Origin: Chaenocephalus aceratus
Taxonomy: Eukaryota > Chordata > Actinopteri > Perciformes > Channichthyidae
Assembly (NCBI GenBank): GCA_023974075.1
Contig: CM043808.1
Coordinates: forward strand, 16,891,072-16,955,071
Direction of reading: 5' to 3'
Length of the DNA stretch: 64,000 bases
The position numbers and the translations under genes are program-made. Every line of letters starts with the position of its first letter. Position 1 is the first letter of the stretch. The notes under the pieces were generated by a model that searched no databases, was not told where the DNA came from, and saw nothing but the letters and a program-made list of their open reading frames with translations. This document shows, piece by piece, positions 24,401-46,912 of this stretch.

Positions 24401-26042
24401 GAGAATGGCTCAGGAATCTGACCCTGACATTGCACCAGTAAAAAAGTGGATGGATGAAGGGAGACGACGGCTGCCATATGCAGACATAGCACACTTCAGC
24501 CCCGCTACCAAATCATACTGGGCACAGTGGAATAGACTTGACCAGAAAGATGGAGTGCTAATGAGGAAATATTATAGCACTGAAGGAACAACGTTTTACC
24601 CCCAGATCGTGCTGCCTCATATGTACCGCAGTTCAGTGATGGAGCAGATGCATGATGGTCCTGTGGGAGGCCATTTTGGAGTAGAAAGAACTCTCACACG
24701 CCTGCAAACCAGATATTTCTGGTATAACATGAAAGACGATGTCACACTCTGGTGCCGCACCTGCCCCAGCTGTGCTGCTAAAGCTCGCCCGAAGAAAACT
24801 CCTCGAGCGGCTATGGGCACGGTGCGAGTCGGTGCCCCCATGGAGAGGATTGCAGTTGATGTGATGGGCCCTTTAAATGAAACAGAGAGACACAATAGCT
24901 ACATACTAGTAGTGCAAGACTATTTCAGTAAGTGGGTAGAAGCCTATCCAATCCCAGACCAGCAAGCATCCACGGTGGCAGAAAAGATCGCCTCTGAGTG
25001 GGTGTGTAGGTACGGAGCTCCCCAGTGCTTGCACAGTGACCAGGGCACAAATTTCGAGTCAGCTGTTTTCCAGGGGATGTGCGAGCTGCTGGGGATTGAC
25101 AAGACTCGAACTACCCCATTTCACCCACAGTCTGATGGACAGGTAGAGCGCTTTAATGCCACTCTGCAGAAAATCCTGGCTACCACTGCAGACAGATGTC
25201 ACTGGGACTGGGATCTCATGATGCCTTATGCACTCATGGCTTATAGAGCAACTCGACACAGCTCCACCGGATTGACACCAAATATGATGCTTTTTGGAAA
25301 AGAAGTCACTGAGCCAGTCGACCTGGTCGCTGGTTTGCCACCTGACAATGACAATATCGACACTAACACCCCCCCTCAATATGTCATGAAACTGAGAGAA
25401 CGTCTGGAGCTGTCTCACCAGCTGGCACGAGAAGCTCTTGGGAAATCTGTTGAGCGAGCTAAAAAACAGTATGACAAAAACATTTGTCAAACCCAACACA
25501 AAGTGGGAGATGCAGTCTGGCACCTGATTAAAGGCACCAAAAGGGTTAAAAACAAGGTACGAAAGTTTCTGCCATCCTACGAGGGTCCTTACTTCATTGT
25601 AGGCATGTTGGATGACCTGATCTATAGACTCAAAAAGAGCCCCAGAGCCAAAGTCAAAGTTGTCCACCATGACAAGCTCAAGCCTTATTATTCCAGGACC
25701 CCATTAGACAACAGCTGGGTGTTCAAAGACACAGAAGCCTGGGCGCCTGTCGAGGTGCCGCCCCCTCAGCCAGACCTCAACTCATCTGACACAGTCATCG
25801 GGCCTCTCCACCTGTGGGACCCCCCATCAGACGCAGAGGATCTAGCTGTGGAGACCCTCCAGGACCCAGGTTCTTCACCGCCAGTTACGCCGAGCAGCAG
25901 CGGGCTTCATGACAGACTTCCTCGGACTCAGCGCCCTTCCAGGGCCCCGGCCAGTGGTCCCCTACGGATTTCTACCCCTCTACAGAGACCCCAACGACTC
26001 TGCAGAGCTCCTGACATGTTAGGTGACTGGGTCAGTCACTAG
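21432..26042 (+). CDS. gypsy gag-pol polyprotein (gag end, PR, RT, RNase H, IN)
   Basis: This is a 1,536-codon open frame with no stop. A CCHC zinc knuckle (CHNCSGVGHIQRNC) lies at residues ~134-147. The aspartic protease motif LLDSGA is at ~194-199. Reverse transcriptase has LCVDYRPLN, then the catalytic YLDD at ~632-635. RNase H begins LLDTDASDWGIG (Asp at ~779). Integrase has an HHCC zinc-binding region (GGHFGVERT to CRTCPSC, ~1079-1114) and a catalytic triad at about D1143, D1203 and E1239, giving the classic D,D(35)E spacing. A GPY/F-type segment (SYEGPYFIVG) follows near the C-terminus. All catalytic residues are present. The first Met is not the natural start, because the protein begins in gag upstream. 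A protease would cut the polyprotein. Confidence 0.93.
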   Translation: MYADRNESEQDVISVEIFTNALADAEVIQRLLEDKPRTLARAYEIAHRYEATRRAARAVTQLMQSGYRNAAERRPRAAMVHENANVSACMEAFGVADEWAAEPASTQSKAPRFNQQWSPNRAKPVQMNSREVICHNCSGVGHIQRNCPSSRKHKQHAPNSTPAPDSGTVVTCNKGSDDDMSIRILIQGHELCALLDSGARRNVLPLRHFNAIPVESRPQIQPSIVQVLQGIGPEGIAVRGEVNLPVQAGSKVTNVNFIMADTAENTEVILGHPFLLQSHAHLDYGRREITLFGERVPRSKPSRQPEVHLVRVSRTTVLESGCEYVVPGTARLRSAVNKDMMLTPTKGFIERQHVLAARVVVHTRQSSNIPMRIYNPGPASVTLKRGVVVGVLQPAEVLGEVDLHPTKSPVTSDPNDFPVISVPSHLQDMYAESCAHLSEEDRARLAHVLRRFGDVFSTGPTDLGRTSLVQHDIQTTPGQPVKQPPRRMARDKQIAADLQVQQSLESGVARPSNSSWAAPIVMVRKKDQSPRLCVDYRPLNERTIKDAYPLPRIQDTLDTLSTARYFSTLDLTSGYWQVELTPRARKAAAFCTRKGLFEWNVMPFGLCNAPATFQRLMDRVLAGLQWDTCLVYLDDIIVLGRDGSEMLSRLSEVFARLRRANLKLKPSKCCLFREKVGYLGHIVSAQGVSTDPEKVKKVAEWPTPRNISEVRQFVGLASYYRRFVENFATIAKPLHELTKKYARFNWTEECQEAFTELKGRLSTAPVLGYPLDSGEMLLDTDASDWGIGAVLSQIQGGEERVLAYGSRRLSTTEQNYCTTRRELLAGVEFACHFRQYLLGRPFTLRTDHSSLRWLTRLKEPEGQLARWLEKLAEYDFQVVYRPGRHHQNADALSRRPCRESCPCTVPEHDSERHQDKGVQCDLTDSTAEVAICTHTEHPLVGVAEPEFPPVGVEDACSDNNNSYDLLNPSINLVSDIPNTSLFSGWTQEQLRMAQESDPDIAPVKKWMDEGRRRLPYADIAHFSPATKSYWAQWNRLDQKDGVLMRKYYSTEGTTFYPQIVLPHMYRSSVMEQMHDGPVGGHFGVERTLTRLQTRYFWYNMKDDVTLWCRTCPSCAAKARPKKTPRAAMGTVRVGAPMERIAVDVMGPLNETERHNSYILVVQDYFSKWVEAYPIPDQQASTVAEKIASEWVCRYGAPQCLHSDQGTNFESAVFQGMCELLGIDKTRTTPFHPQSDGQVERFNATLQKILATTADRCHWDWDLMMPYALMAYRATRHSSTGLTPNMMLFGKEVTEPVDLVAGLPPDNDNIDTNTPPQYVMKLRERLELSHQLAREALGKSVERAKKQYDKNICQTQHKVGDAVWHLIKGTKRVKNKVRKFLPSYEGPYFIVGMLDDLIYRLKKSPRAKVKVVHHDKLKPYYSRTPLDNSWVFKDTEAWAPVEVPPPQPDLNSSDTVIGPLHLWDPPSDAEDLAVETLQDPGSSPPVTPSSSGLHDRLPRTQRPSRAPASGPLRISTPLQRPQRLCRAPDMLGDWVSH

Positions 26043-26646
26043 GGTTTGTTAAAGTTTAACCTGAGTCAGGGTGTCAGCAGGTTAGTTCCTAACTCAGTAA
26101 AAGAAAAAGAAAAAAAAAAGAGTTCCAGAGTAATTCTATGCTCTTAAGCTAAAGTTATTTAATTATATTGTTATACATCCACAGTTTGTGGTTCTATTTC
26201 ATTTAGTTGCCTGTGGTAATGAGTAATGTGTTTACTGCTTTGACACTTGATGCAGGATGTAACTGGTTAGAGAAACCAAACAGATGGTAAGATTGCTTGT
26301 TGTTGTTTGACAATTGTAATGCCTAAGAGCCTCATCATATAGAGTAAAGTCACAGTGTTTAATTTAACCCGGGTTGATTAACTACATCACAGTATGTTAT
26401 GTACATCAGTATGTGTCTTTATACACCTTTGAAACGTTGAAAAAAAGGATCTATGCAGTATGCTTCGTGGATATTGTTATGGACATTGCCTCATGATTCA
26501 AGCTGTTTCCACAGCAAGGAAGACGCCTTCAAGGACTGTGGGAAATGGGGATTATTATGGGGAATGTGTTGCCATTAATGTTTCATGCTTTCCTTTTATA
26601 ATGTTTATATGCTGAAGTGATGTTAAAGGTTGCTTTATCATCATCC
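26043..26646 (+). other. gypsy 3' noncoding region
   Basis: About 600 bp between the pol stop and the polypurine tract. It has no frame longer than a few dozen codons and no envelope-like sequence. Confidence 0.7.
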
Positions 26647-26659
26647 AGAGTGGGGGTAG
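26647..26659 (+). promoter_or_regulatory. polypurine tract
   Basis: agagtgggggtag lies directly before the 3' LTR, the expected place for the plus-strand primer. Confidence 0.75.
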
Positions 26660-27037
26660 TGTTACAGGCTTGGCCTGTCACTTTAAGAGTAGCAGCCGCA
26701 AGGGGTTGTGGGTTTTGGAGTCTCTGTGTGTGTGAAATGTGATGGCCAAGGCGAAGTGCGGAGTTATGGAGAGAGAGACGAAAGTATAGAGAAAGTGGTC
26801 AGAAAAGGAATAGTATCTAGTCTGTATGTATGTAATACAGTGTCAATATAGCTTGAAGGACGTGAATAAACGGAGGTTCTTCCCACGGCACCCGAACGCC
26901 TCGTTTCCATCCTCTTTCCCCTCAAAATGTCTGGGCAGCTGGTTACCGGCTGACAACGAGCCAAGTCAGAAACCACCGGTGTGTATTCGAAACTACGGTT
27001 TCGGTGCCGAGATACCGTTGATAGTAAAAAGGTAACA
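26660..27037 (+). repeat. 3' LTR of the gypsy element
   Basis: 378 bp, identical to the 5' LTR except A at 26,924. Confidence 0.93.
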
Positions 27038-27626
27038 CCTGTCTCGAAGCGCGAGGCACGACTAGCTGGCTCGGCTGTAACGGGGCTGCTGGGCTGTCTG
27101 CCTGGACTCGGAGCTGACGGCCGGGGGCCGGTGGGGTTTGCTAGCGGTCTATCTGCAGTAACGTTAGAGTCTACGTCTACCTTTGATGCCTGCCGGAACA
27201 ATGACGTTATTTTAGGTAGTTTTGCCCTCTCCTGTTCGGCTTTCGCTCTCATTTTGCTTTTCTGAGCACCGCTTGGGTAGTGGCGCTTCATTTTTCCTGT
27301 TTACCGGCAACGCAACTAATGAACGTTATTTATATGAGCAATACTTCCCGCTTTGTTTTGAACGCTGCCCAGCCTGCCAATGAACATTAGTTATCAGCCG
27401 GCTAGCCCTATCGCAGGTGAGCAAATAATTATAATGATACACTGTTGTACTACTACAGGCAGCGTACACATGACGTAGCAACATAGCAGGGAGGGGGGGC
27501 CCCGCCCTCTGCGCCCTGTTCCCGCGTTACGAATCTAAGAGGATAGCCTACAGTGGGGGCGGGGCCCCCTAAGCTCCGGGGCTCCCCCGCACCGCGGGGG
27601 GTGCGGGGGCCTCCGCTACGCCACTG

Positions 27627-27634
27627 GCTTCTCG
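27627..27634. repeat. hAT-1 target-site duplication (right)
   Basis: gcttctcg, matching 16,795-16,802. Confidence 0.9.
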
Positions 27635-27679
27635 GCAACTCTGCAGAATCCTATGGGTGACGTCACGGACCCTACGTCC

Positions 27680-27687
27680 ATTTATAG
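27680..27687. repeat. hAT-2 target-site duplication (left)
   Basis: atttatag, repeated at 31,072-31,079. Confidence 0.85.
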
Positions 27688-28454
27688 TAGGGTGACCATA
27701 TTTTGATTTCCAAAAAAGAGGACATGCTGCCCCCAGCCTCGAGATACTTAATGATACTCAACGTTTACTCAAAGATGCCTTATTGTTTTAAAGTATGCCT
27801 CCTCTGTATGGATATAAAATTGTTATTTATATAATTTTACTGTATATAGCACAATAATATCTCTCTATAACCAAATACACACCAAACCAAGGTTACTCAA
27901 CAATCAACATGCGTTATTATGCCTAGAATTATCTCTGACAAATCTCAAATGCACAAGAATAACTTAAACATCAACCTGTAACAAAATAATAGCTCTCTTT
28001 TCAAGTCTTACTCGACAAAAATAAATAACAAAATATATGAAATAGTAGAAAATAGAAAATCCAGCTTTAACAAATAATCTCTTTGTATCTTGTCAATGTA
28101 AACAATAAAACAGTAACCTCACAAAGATACTAATCTAATTATTTTAAAAGTGCACTATGCAGTTTTGGATTTCACATTTGCATAATTGCCATTAGTGAAC
28201 ATAACATAACATAACATTTGATTACCTAAATCAAACCAAACACATTTTGAGGCACAATGAACCAAATATAAGCCTTCTTTAAATGTTTGTAAACACAATT
28301 CCAGGCCCTGTCATTGTAAACAACCACAGTGAAACGACAACTTTTCACATATTTCTAGCTTCAAACAGTTTTCTAGGGTCCCAATTTAAAATTTAAAGTT
28401 TAAATGTTCTCTCCCACAGCTACATAGCTTTCTCTCTCTGCATAGCTGCATACT

Positions 28455-30577
28455 TCAGTCTTCTTCATCCTGCTTTTCTTCTTCATCCTCCTTGTCTGCC
28501 CATCGATATTTAGCTGTGGAGCTGATCTTTCCCAGCAGTTTTCGGTTGCTCAACAAATAAGCATGAAAGTCTTTGCTAGACATGTCTTTCAAATTGTATT
28601 GCACAAATAGAATCCCCTTCAGTGACTCAACAGGCAGCTGGTTCCTCTCCTTGGTCCACTGGCTCTGCATCAGTGAGAAAACCCTCTCAACATTTGCATT
28701 GTGAGAGGAAAGTGCAAAGACAAACTGTGCAATCTTCAGTAGTTCTGAGTAACATGCAATGCTTTTGGCCTTCTCAAAATATTTGGTCCACTTCTGGTGC
28801 ACCTGCAGGCCACTGAACTCCTCATCACGGTTGCACCTTTCTGTGAATCTCTTCAGATTGGTGACCTGGTCAAAACACTTGACATCATCAATTACCACCC
28901 CCTTCTCTCCTAGGAACTTGATGCAGGCCTCCACATCATTCCACTCTGGTGGCTCACTCACATCCATCCACGTGAATGTGGAGAATTACAATTTACATGT
29001 GATTAAATATGTAAATTGTAATCCCTGTACATTTTGCTGTATGATGTCCTTTTGTTGTTCTGTTTATGTTTTTATGTCTTCTTGTGGAACCTACTGCTGC
29101 AGGTCTCCCTTGAAAAAAAGATCATTGATCTCAATGGGTAAACCTGGATAAATAAAGGTTTTGAATTTAATTGAACTCTTCCATGGGAGTCATCCACTTC
29201 TCCAGATACTCCAGACATGTACTGTACAGGCCTTGCACATCAGCACATAACTGTTCATATTCCTTACCAAGTCCATCACTACGCTTTTGTGCCAGTAGTC
29301 CCTTAACTTTAAGGGACATGAAGTTGTTGCTCTTGCGTTCAAGAAGAATGGTGTGGATGCTGTTCATTATTTTCTTTACCTCCATAATGGAGTTCTTCTC
29401 CTTTTCCATGTCTTGAATGTGGGTGTGGAACGCAGACATGAGTGAGTGCATGTGCCAGAGGTAGATCTCACTGAATTCGTTTTCAAAAAACTTCTTGATC
29501 ACTATGGGTGGTTTTTGCTGAGACAGAAAGAATGCCTTTAAGGCTGGAAACATCTGTATCATCCTCTCAATGCCTGGGAACAATGACAGCCACCTTGTCT
29601 TGCTGTGAGAAAGCATCCTTCTGTATTCAATGTCAACAAAATCACAGTACTCCTTCAGGCTCTCAGTGCACACAGTGTAAATGTGGAAGTACTGGTAGAT
29701 TTTGAACATGATATTCTCAAGGTCAATATCTATTGTGTCTGCCCCATGATGAACACAACTATTCAATATGTGTGCTGGGCAACCCACACCGATCAGAGTG
29801 TTCTTCTGCAGCAACCTCTTCAAATTTGCAAACACATTCTTTCCCCCTTCATCACGTCGGATTCCTCCAAAGTTTGTGTTGCAATTGTCGCCAGTAAATG
29901 CAATCCATTTTTCAGACAAATAGTTTTTTGCCAATGTTTCAATGAGATATTGTGCAATGGTTTCTGCTGTCTCATTTGATGTGTCTTTAACCTCGATTAA
30001 TTTTGTTTGCATGCCACCCCTCTTCCAGTCAAAGTACTGGATTATGATTGGGAATATTTTCACTGCTCCGTGGTTACTCGCGTCTGTAGAAACACCACAG
30101 TACTGGATTTCTTTGAGTGCTTCATGTGCGACATCAATCGAGTGGGGCGCTATAACACCATTGACAATGGCTTCGGTTTTAGTGCGCGCACTACTGAATT
30201 TTTTGGCAGTGTCAGAGTCTGGAAATGCTTTTTTTAGCAAGGCACTTGTGCAATCCATAGATCTGTAGCTGTTGTGATGTTTCACAGTGTGAAATGCAAA
30301 CGCACCCTCCGCTGCATTTACAGCATCCTCCGTTTTGCCTGATCTAACAAAGAAGTCTGTCAACTTTGCCGACAAACTCTCACCTTGCACAGCTTTCCTA
30401 TGTTTGTCTGTGTCCATGTGCGCTTTAAGATCGCCTGCACCTTTATTGGACACACACACACACGTATGTGCAAGCTTTGCACACGGTGCACTCCGCCTCC
30501 CATTTGTTCCGACCGGGTCGGTACATTTAGAATTTCTTCTGCAATTCATCTGTAAAAGTACATTTGCGCTTTGGCAT
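28455..30577 (-). pseudogene. hAT transposase of hAT-2, interrupted
   Basis: The probable original start is the ATG at 30,575-30,577 (MPKRKCTFTDELQKK). That frame hits a stop within 20 codons, and a short TG repeat around 30,456-30,470 shifts it into the long frame ending at 29,167. The long frame has a BED-like zinc finger (GDLKAHMDTDKHRKAV) and the RNase H-like core (VSTDASNHG, then FTGDNCNTNFGG, then GCPAHILNSCVHHG). About 200 bp of repeat separates it from the C-terminal frame 28,455-28,967. That frame carries the hAT dimerisation signature (ALSSHNANVERVFSLMQS) and an acidic lysine-rich tail. Three independent lesions show an old dead copy. Confidence 0.85.
28975..29170 (+). repeat. L2-like LINE/SINE tail inserted in the hAT-2 transposase
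   Basis: The segment ends gatctcaatgggtaaacctg followed by gataaataaagg, the type of 3' end seen on fish L2-related LINEs and SINEs. It separates two parts of one transposase reading frame. Exact ends and target duplications were not resolved. Confidence 0.5.
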
Positions 30578-30769
30578 TGTGAATGTGAGCTGCGGTCCGC
30601 TCTGTCCCCTTCCTCTGTTTGTGTGTCAGCGTAGTTGTAGAGCCGCCCACAAAGCTTCAGACTCAGGGATTACGTCACACACGCAACAGAGTACCGTAGT
30701 ATTCTGTGCAATGCGCCAGTCAATTTAAGTACATGCAAACGGTCCGCGAAACCCGGACATTTTCGTGAA

Positions 30770-31036
30770 TTTATAAACCCCCCCCCCCCAGAATTTATAA
30801 ACCCCCCCCCCCCCCCCCAGAGGGATCCTTCCTCTGTTGCTCTCCCTGAGGTTTCTCCCATTTTTCCCTTTAAACTGGGTTTTCTTCGGAAGTTTTTCCT
30901 TGTACGATGTGAGGGTCTAAGGACAGAGGGTGTCGTATTGTCATACTGATATTCTGTACACACTGTGAAGACCACTGAGACAAATGTAACATTTGTGATA
31001 TTGGGCTATATAAATAAACATTGATTGATTGATTGA
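30770..31036 (+). repeat. C-runs and non-LTR/SINE-like tail
   Basis: Two long C homopolymers (about 30,778-30,789 and 30,800-30,818) precede a 200-bp segment ending gggctatataaataaacatt and then attgattgattga units. This layout is common at 3' ends of fish retroposons. It lies inside the right end of hAT-2. Confidence 0.45.
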
Positions 31037-31071
31037 CATGTCCGGCCAAAAGAGGACGTTTGGTCACCCTA

Positions 31072-31079
31072 ATTTATAG
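31072..31079. repeat. hAT-2 target-site duplication (right)
   Basis: atttatag, matching 27,680-27,687. Confidence 0.85.
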
Positions 31080-31542
31080 TCTATGGTTTAAACAGAAATA
31101 ACTCTTATTGACTCACTGTAACATATAGAACACATCCCTAAACTGAATTCATGATAAGAATGAATCCCTTGAGTTAAACACGAAGAATTTCACTGAACGG
31201 TATCTTTCACCCTTTTTTTCATTTGTGAGAGCTTAGCGCATCTTTTTTAATTCATGGAATCCCTTGATGGCCACTCCTGGTATTACTTTCGTATCAACGC
31301 AGTTTTTGTTGCTTGTTTTCAGTTTACATCTGCCTTTGATTCTACAGCACTCCTCTCTTGGCACACAGGGCACAGAGAGTTTGTAGGTGGCATCAAACTG
31401 ATCATGTGTCTTTAGCGATGGAAAGCATGACCGAATGTGTTTTAAAAACATTTGTCACATTGGTTTGGACACATTCGATAATTTTTACAGACAAGTTGGG
31501 CTTCCAGTGTTCATTTCGTCTACTTTTACTCAAATAACTTAA

Positions 31543-31921
31543 AGGTGGAGTAGATAATTTTGGAGAAACCAGCTCGAGTGTGCTAGAATTTGAAAATACA
31601 CAACCGAAAAAAATCTGCCACTTCCTTACAGAGCCCCTCCTCCAACACACACGAACGCGCACATGACCAATGAGGGCACAGGTAAGTTTGTGCACAGATG
31701 GAAGGCTGACAGGCAGGTAGGCCACCCAGTTATTTTAGTCGGGCCGGCTAAAATGATTGGTCGTGCTTTTTACAGTACGACGGCCTCCACAGATGACATT
31801 TTTTTTATGGATTTGTTGTCATAGCACTTAAGATATTCATTGCTATCGGGATGTTAAGAGCATTCCATGGAATATAACAAGTGTATCTCGAGCCGGTTTC
31901 TCAAACTTACCTACCCCACCT
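31543..31921. mobile_element. TTAA-type MITE
   Basis: A 379-bp element with inverted ends: aggtggagtagataattttg at the left, aggtggggtaggtaagtttg as reverse complement of the right. It is flanked by TTAA on both sides (31,539-31,542 and 31,922-31,925). TTAA duplication fits piggyBac- or Kolobok-type elements. No coding frame. Confidence 0.75.
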
Positions 31922-32225
31922 TTAATATATCATCTTAATTTCTATCATCAGTCCCTTTTTTACCTGTCAGAGTGGAAAAGACAAATTCCCAAAATAAGAA
32001 TCTTAAACAGTTTGCGAAGTGGTTATTATTCTCACCGCCTATTCAAAGAAAAATGTGCTGCATCTATTTGCATTATTTTTCTCATGGCTGACTTGGATAA
32101 AGCAGCTCAGTTATATATACAAAAATGTAGGTAGTATTTTTTTTCTTTCTTAAAATAATGCCACTAACCGCTCAGATTGCTCCGAACACAAACCAAATAA
32201 GACACAAAAAGTTGAGTAAATGAAT

Positions 32226-34137
32226 TTTATTACATTTTTGGACTGTTCATGTACAGAAAAGTAGTGAAGTACAGATTTAGGAAATGCATACCCATCTTAA
32301 AACTGAAACAAAACTAACCCCTTTGTCTCCACTTAGTGTATTTACCAGTACACAGACTTCATGTTGCAATCTGTCAGGGTATGAACACAACTTGTCATGC
32401 AGAGAATCCACATTCAACAATAACCCTTTTTTATATTTACTCTGTAGATCTGAGCTGTGAAATATGAGAAAGTGATGCATAAAGCACTCGAGATGATGAG
32501 GATTATGTTCCTCAATCTGTGTTCATGGAATGCAAACCTTATTATGTACAGTAGATTCACAGTAACGGCACAGAGACACACGGAGAGGGAGGGGCACAGA
32601 AATATTTCAGTCATTCTGGAACTCAAACTCACTCGTAAAACACAAAGTGATTATTTCTTATTATATGGGAACCCAAGTTTAGTTGGTCTAATGTTATGAT
32701 TAACCACAAAAAAGATCCTAATGTTAGTAATTTTGCATGCATACTGGCATACAGTAAATCCAATTAGATGTATACAATTTGGACATGAAATTAAAAGCCA
32801 AATTTCATTTTAAAATATTTAAAGTAGTGTTTTTTTATCATCACAAAAGAACAGCTGTGTGTTTTCTCTCTTTATAATAGTTTACTTTAACAATGTGAAC
32901 AATAACATATTTATCCATTTTCAATCAACAATCCACTCACAGCTCAATAACCTGTGAAATGCTTAATACTTAATACATATACGTTACAAATGATGACAGT
33001 GAGACATGTGGTCATTCAATAGTCACTCAGGATGTGCCCACACAGAACCAAGAACGCCTTCACATTCAACATTCAAAGTCCTTACAATAACATTTTACTG
33101 AGTATGTCTGAATACTTGAAACAATACCCATTATATAGTTCCATGTTATAGTCACAGTATTCCAAACATGTTCATATTTAGATCTAAAATCATAAAAGAA
33201 ACAAACTACCGGTTATCCTTAGTTTTTGTCCCCATTGGAAGAAAAAGAAATCTATGTGCTACAGTAAAATGGTTTACACAAATATCACATTTAAAATAAC
33301 AAAACAAATGTTTGTAGGTACTTTTCCCTGCACTGGACAATTCATAAGAATTGTGTTATTTTTCCTTGTGTGTGTGTGTGTGTGCTTCTACACATTTGTG
33401 TATCTCGAGCAATTGCTTTTTAATCTGCGCCATGAAACAAAAGCCAGAAAACTCAGCCGCGCCTCAAGACTGAACAATACCACGAGATAAGGGAACTTTA
33501 ACTTTGCAGTCAAACATGAGTTATCTGTATTCATTACCATACATACAATAATAATTTGCATTTTTACATGCCGTGGAATGATCCTTCCAACTCTCTTTTC
33601 ATCTTCACATTGTTGCATATTTCTCCCATTTTCTTCCAGTAGTTTGGATTACCTTACATTAAGTTGTATTCCAGTGTTTCTTACTTTAGACTTTTAATAT
33701 CCTTTCATATCTTTTTCGAGCTTTGCTCTCACTCGAACACCTGTCCTGCCTATCAGTTCCAGATATCTCACCCTTAAAAGCCAAATACTTAAATGGGAGA
33801 ACTCATTACCATCCAGTTTTTCTACCATGGTAAAAGCTATTGCAACACTGCAGACATGTAGCATTTGAATTCACATGCTAACAGCTGATTAGCATTCATG
33901 TTCATTATTTGAATGTAATTGAAACTTTATTATTTGCCTCTTGAAGCTAATGAAAGTCTGCCGATGTATGGCAGCAGCAGAGCAACATTGTGAGTTGGAA
34001 ACGTGGTTTAATTTTGTTAAAACATTTTTGCTATAATGCTACAGGAATATTTCTATTCTACTTTGATACTTTTCTCTGGGTGGAGGGGATGGGTCTACTT
34101 ACAGGTTATTGGGGCAGGGAATGATGTAATCATACAT
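32226..34137 (-). other. ehd3: probable ehd3 3' untranslated region
   Basis: AT-rich DNA downstream of the ehd3 stop with no coding frame. A minus-strand AATAAA at 32,226-32,231 would end a 3' UTR of about 1.9 kb. Other hexamers are possible; the true cleavage site needs transcript data. Confidence 0.45.

Positions 34138-46912
<12,775 letters not shown>

Larger units (their letters stand above)
19969..27037 (+). mobile_element. Ty3/gypsy LTR retrotransposon, near-complete and young
   Basis: Two 378-bp LTRs (19,969-20,346 and 26,660-27,037) begin TGTTACAGG and end GGTAACA. They differ at a single position (G at 20,233, A at 26,924). A primer-binding site follows the 5' LTR and a purine tract precedes the 3' LTR. 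A 4-bp cctg duplication flanks the whole. Internal order is gag, zinc knuckle, protease, reverse transcriptase, RNase H, integrase, which places it in Ty3/gypsy and not Ty1/copia. No envelope-type frame exists between the pol stop (26,042) and the 3' LTR. It lies in intron 1 of the hAT-1 transposase in antisense orientation. Confidence 0.93.
17273..27291 (-). pseudogene. hAT transposase with TTF-type zinc finger, 3 exons, broken
   Basis: Exon 1 is 27,039-27,291 (starts MKRHYPSGAQKSKMRAKAEQ). Exon 2 is 19,735-19,866. Exon 3 is 19,631 down to 17,273. All junctions are phase 1 with GT-AG ends. Exon 3 encodes a TTF-type zinc-finger region (CRIPRKWLCYSPSMDRVYCE..C), then a DUF4371-like/RNase H-like core with MDTTQDISK, GYDGASNMSG and HCAAHNLNLVLNDAC. 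It ends with the hAT C-terminal dimerisation segment (VTVASAERSFSKLKLIK). One missing A in an A-run at about 17,535-17,541 shifts the frame just before that segment, so the dimerisation domain lies in another frame. Exons 1 and 2 share their 3' coding ends (PASRASRFETG), and exons 2 and 3 share their 5' ends (GQQE.SCA). It resembles host ZMYM1-like proteins, but the element ends show it is the transposon's own gene. Confidence 0.88.
16803..27626 (-). mobile_element. hAT-1 DNA transposon (contains a nested gypsy element)
   Basis: The ends are inverted: left cagtggcgttgcgcaatatt, right (reverse complement) cagtggcgtagcggaggccc. The shared CAGTGGCGT start and exact 8-bp duplications (gcttctcg) are diagnostic of hAT insertion. 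Without the gypsy insert the element is about 3.75 kb. It encodes a ZMYM1/TTF-type hAT transposase on the minus strand in three exons. A frameshift near the transposase C-terminus and the gypsy in intron 1 probably make it inactive. Confidence 0.92.
27688..31071 (-). mobile_element. hAT-2 DNA transposon, decayed
   Basis: The ends are tagggtgaccatattttgat and, reverse-complemented, tagggtgaccaaacgtcctc. Exact 8-bp duplications (atttatag) flank them. The encoded transposase belongs to a different hAT group from hAT-1, with a different zinc finger and core. The gene carries a premature stop, a frame slip and an internal 200-bp insertion, and a repeat tail sits near the right end. The element is inactive. 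Confidence 0.88.

Noticed and set aside
19969..27037. Endogenous retrovirus with envelope
   Set aside because: No envelope-like frame exists after pol, and the domain order and integrase type fit a Ty3/gypsy retrotransposon, despite the tRNA-Pro primer site also used by some retroviruses.
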